A stretch of DNA of 7,306 nt from an uncultured Eubacteriales bacterium (GTDB lineage Bacteria; Bacillota; Clostridia; Oscillospirales; Oscillospiraceae): assembly GCA_902475515.1 (NCBI GenBank), contig CABSAB010000062.1, positions 1 to 7,306 on the forward strand, written 5' to 3'. The notes under the pieces were generated by a model that did no database searches, had not been told where the DNA came from, and saw nothing but the letters and a program-made list of their open reading frames with translations. Shown in pieces: positions 6,261 through 7,306 of the stretch. How positions within the stretch are numbered: position 1 is the first letter of the stretch; every line of letters begins with the position of its first letter. The position numbers were made by a program, and so were the translations under genes.

Positions 6261-7306
6261 TTATGCGTTGGCTTTTCTTCCTCGGGGCAGCCGCTGCAGC
6301 ACAATGCCCCCAATGGGCGGGACCTCCACCGCAACGGAATATTTTTCCCCATGACAGGGGATCGGCTCTGCCTTCAGCGGGGTGAAATTCCCCTTGCCGC
6401 TGCCGCCGAACTCCTTGTAGTCCGAGCAGAAAATCTCCCGGTAGACCCCCGGCTGGGGAACGCCGATCCGGAAGTTTTGATAGACCGTGGGCTGAAAGTT
6501 CAGAAGCACCGTCACACTGCCGCCGGCCTTTTCCCCGGTGCGGCGGTAGAGGAGAATGCTCTGCTCCGCGTCTCCCGCGTCCAGCCAGCAGAAGCCCTCC
6601 CAGCTGCGGTCCCGCTGCCACAGGGCCGGGGTGTCCCGGTAGAGGGCATTCAGAGACTTTACATAATCCTGGTGCGATCGGTGTGCGGGATAATCCAGCA
6701 GAAACCATTCCAGAGATTCATATTCCCGCCATTCAATAAAGGGAGCGTATTCAGTTGACATAAAACTTAACTTGCCGCCGGGATGGGTGATCTGATACAG
6801 CAGCAGGAGCCGAAGCCCCGCAAACTGCCGCCAGTAATCCCCCGGCATCCGCGAAAGGAGGCTCAGCTTTCCATGGACCACTTCGTCGTGGCTCAGGGGT
6901 AGGATGAACCGCTCCGAGAAATTGTACATCATGGAAAAGGTCAGCTTGTCGTGACAGCCCGGACGGTAGGGGAAATCTGTCTTGCAGTAGTCCAGGGTGT
7001 CGTTCATCCAGCCCATGTCCCATTTGTAGTCAAAGCCCAGACCGCCGTCTTCCACAGGCCCGGTGACCTGCGGCCAGGCGGAGCTCTCCTCCGCCACGGT
7101 GATGGCCCCGGGAGCATACTGGTGAACCACCCGGTTCAGCTCCCGCAGGAAGGAGACCGCATGGAGGTCCTCCTCTGTTCCGTGTTCGTTGTATTGTTTC
7201 TCCGCCCAGTCAGGCAGGCCGAAGTTCAGATAGAGCATGCTGGTCACGCCGTCCACCCGGAGGCCGTCGGCGTATGCTCTACGAGGGCGCCGATCATCCT
7301 GAGTGG
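6261..7306 (-). CDS. glgB: 1,4-alpha-glucan branching enzyme GlgB, partial (5' end beyond the window)
   Basis: GlgB is a GH13 enzyme that cuts alpha-1,4 glucan chains and rejoins them as alpha-1,6 branches on growing glycogen in the cytoplasm. About 332 codons from DGLRVDG to the TAA at 6263-6261 are clearly GlgB; the N-terminal domains, about 400 residues in the family, are missing. Visible GH13 signatures are RVDGVTSML with the nucleophile Asp at 7253-7251, TVAEES with the acid/base Glu at 7091-7089, and LPLSHDEVVHGK with the His-Asp pair near 6890-6885. After these come FIEWREYESLEWFLLDY and a C-terminal beta domain. The codons upstream of about 7272 stay open but do not resemble the family (see findings). 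The usual FMGxEF motif reads FMSTEY here. It is the first gene of the visible block, 34 bases before glgP. The identity is certain; the true 5' end is not visible. Confidence 0.95.
   Translation of the reverse strand, partial: TQDDRRPRRAYADGLRVDGVTSMLYLNFGLPDWAEKQYNEHGTEEDLHAVSFLRELNRVVHQYAPGAITVAEESSAWPQVTGPVEDGGLGFDYKWDMGWMNDTLDYCKTDFPYRPGCHDKLTFSMMYNFSERFILPLSHDEVVHGKLSLLSRMPGDYWRQFAGLRLLLLYQITHPGGKLSFMSTEYAPFIEWREYESLEWFLLDYPAHRSHQDYVKSLNALYRDTPALWQRDRSWEGFCWLDAGDAEQSILLYRRTGEKAGGSVTVLLNFQPTVYQNFRIGVPQPGVYREIFCSDYKEFGGSGKGNFTPLKAEPIPCHGEKYSVAVEVPPIGGIVLQRLPRGRKANA

Noticed and set aside
5489..6385. Plus-strand open frame of 298 codons opposite glgP
   Set aside because: The minus strand encodes conserved GlgP throughout; the plus frame is low-complexity in character and has no family motif.
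6754..6759. TTGACA on the plus strand as a -35 promoter element
   Set aside because: No -10 box lies at a suitable distance, and it falls within conserved glgB coding sequence with no plus-strand gene to serve.

Overview
The window holds a single block of glycogen-metabolism genes, all on the minus strand, read from right to left in the order glgB (3' part only) - glgP - glgC - glgD - glgA. Several features suggest a GC-rich member of the Clostridia, most likely a gut Oscillospirales-type bacterium. A glgC/glgD pair is the Firmicutes form of ADP-glucose pyrophosphorylase, the Shine-Dalgarno sites are strong AGGAGG type, and third codon positions are rich in G and C. The taxonomic placement is inference; no marker gene is present.

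Layout: 7306-6261 is the catalytic and C-terminal part of branching enzyme GlgB, cut by the window edge. 6226-3791 is glycogen phosphorylase GlgP. 3760-2627 is GlgC, the catalytic ADP-glucose pyrophosphorylase subunit. 2613-1510 is GlgD, its partner subunit, interrupted by an in-frame TGA at 2232-2230. 1495-50 is glycogen synthase GlgA. Gaps are 34, 30, 13 and 14 bases, each gene has a clear Shine-Dalgarno site, and I see no convincing internal promoter, so one transcript starting beyond the right edge is the simplest reading. Bases 1-49 carry no gene.

The genes form a full cycle. GlgC/GlgD make ADP-glucose from glucose-1-phosphate and ATP, GlgA extends alpha-1,4 glucan chains, GlgB adds alpha-1,6 branches, and GlgP returns glucose-1-phosphate by phosphorolysis.

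The most notable signal is inside glgD. The frame is the same before and after the stop, and the length fits the family. About 19 bases around the stop are a perfect inverted copy of glgD sequence lying 91 bases away. This looks like a short templated replacement (replication template switch) or an amplification/assembly artefact, and it removes the conserved Asn-x-Asp motif along with adding the stop. The extreme right end of the window (about 7272-7306) also does not read like GlgB and may be a chimeric end. I found no new biological system; apart from these points this is an ordinary glycogen operon.
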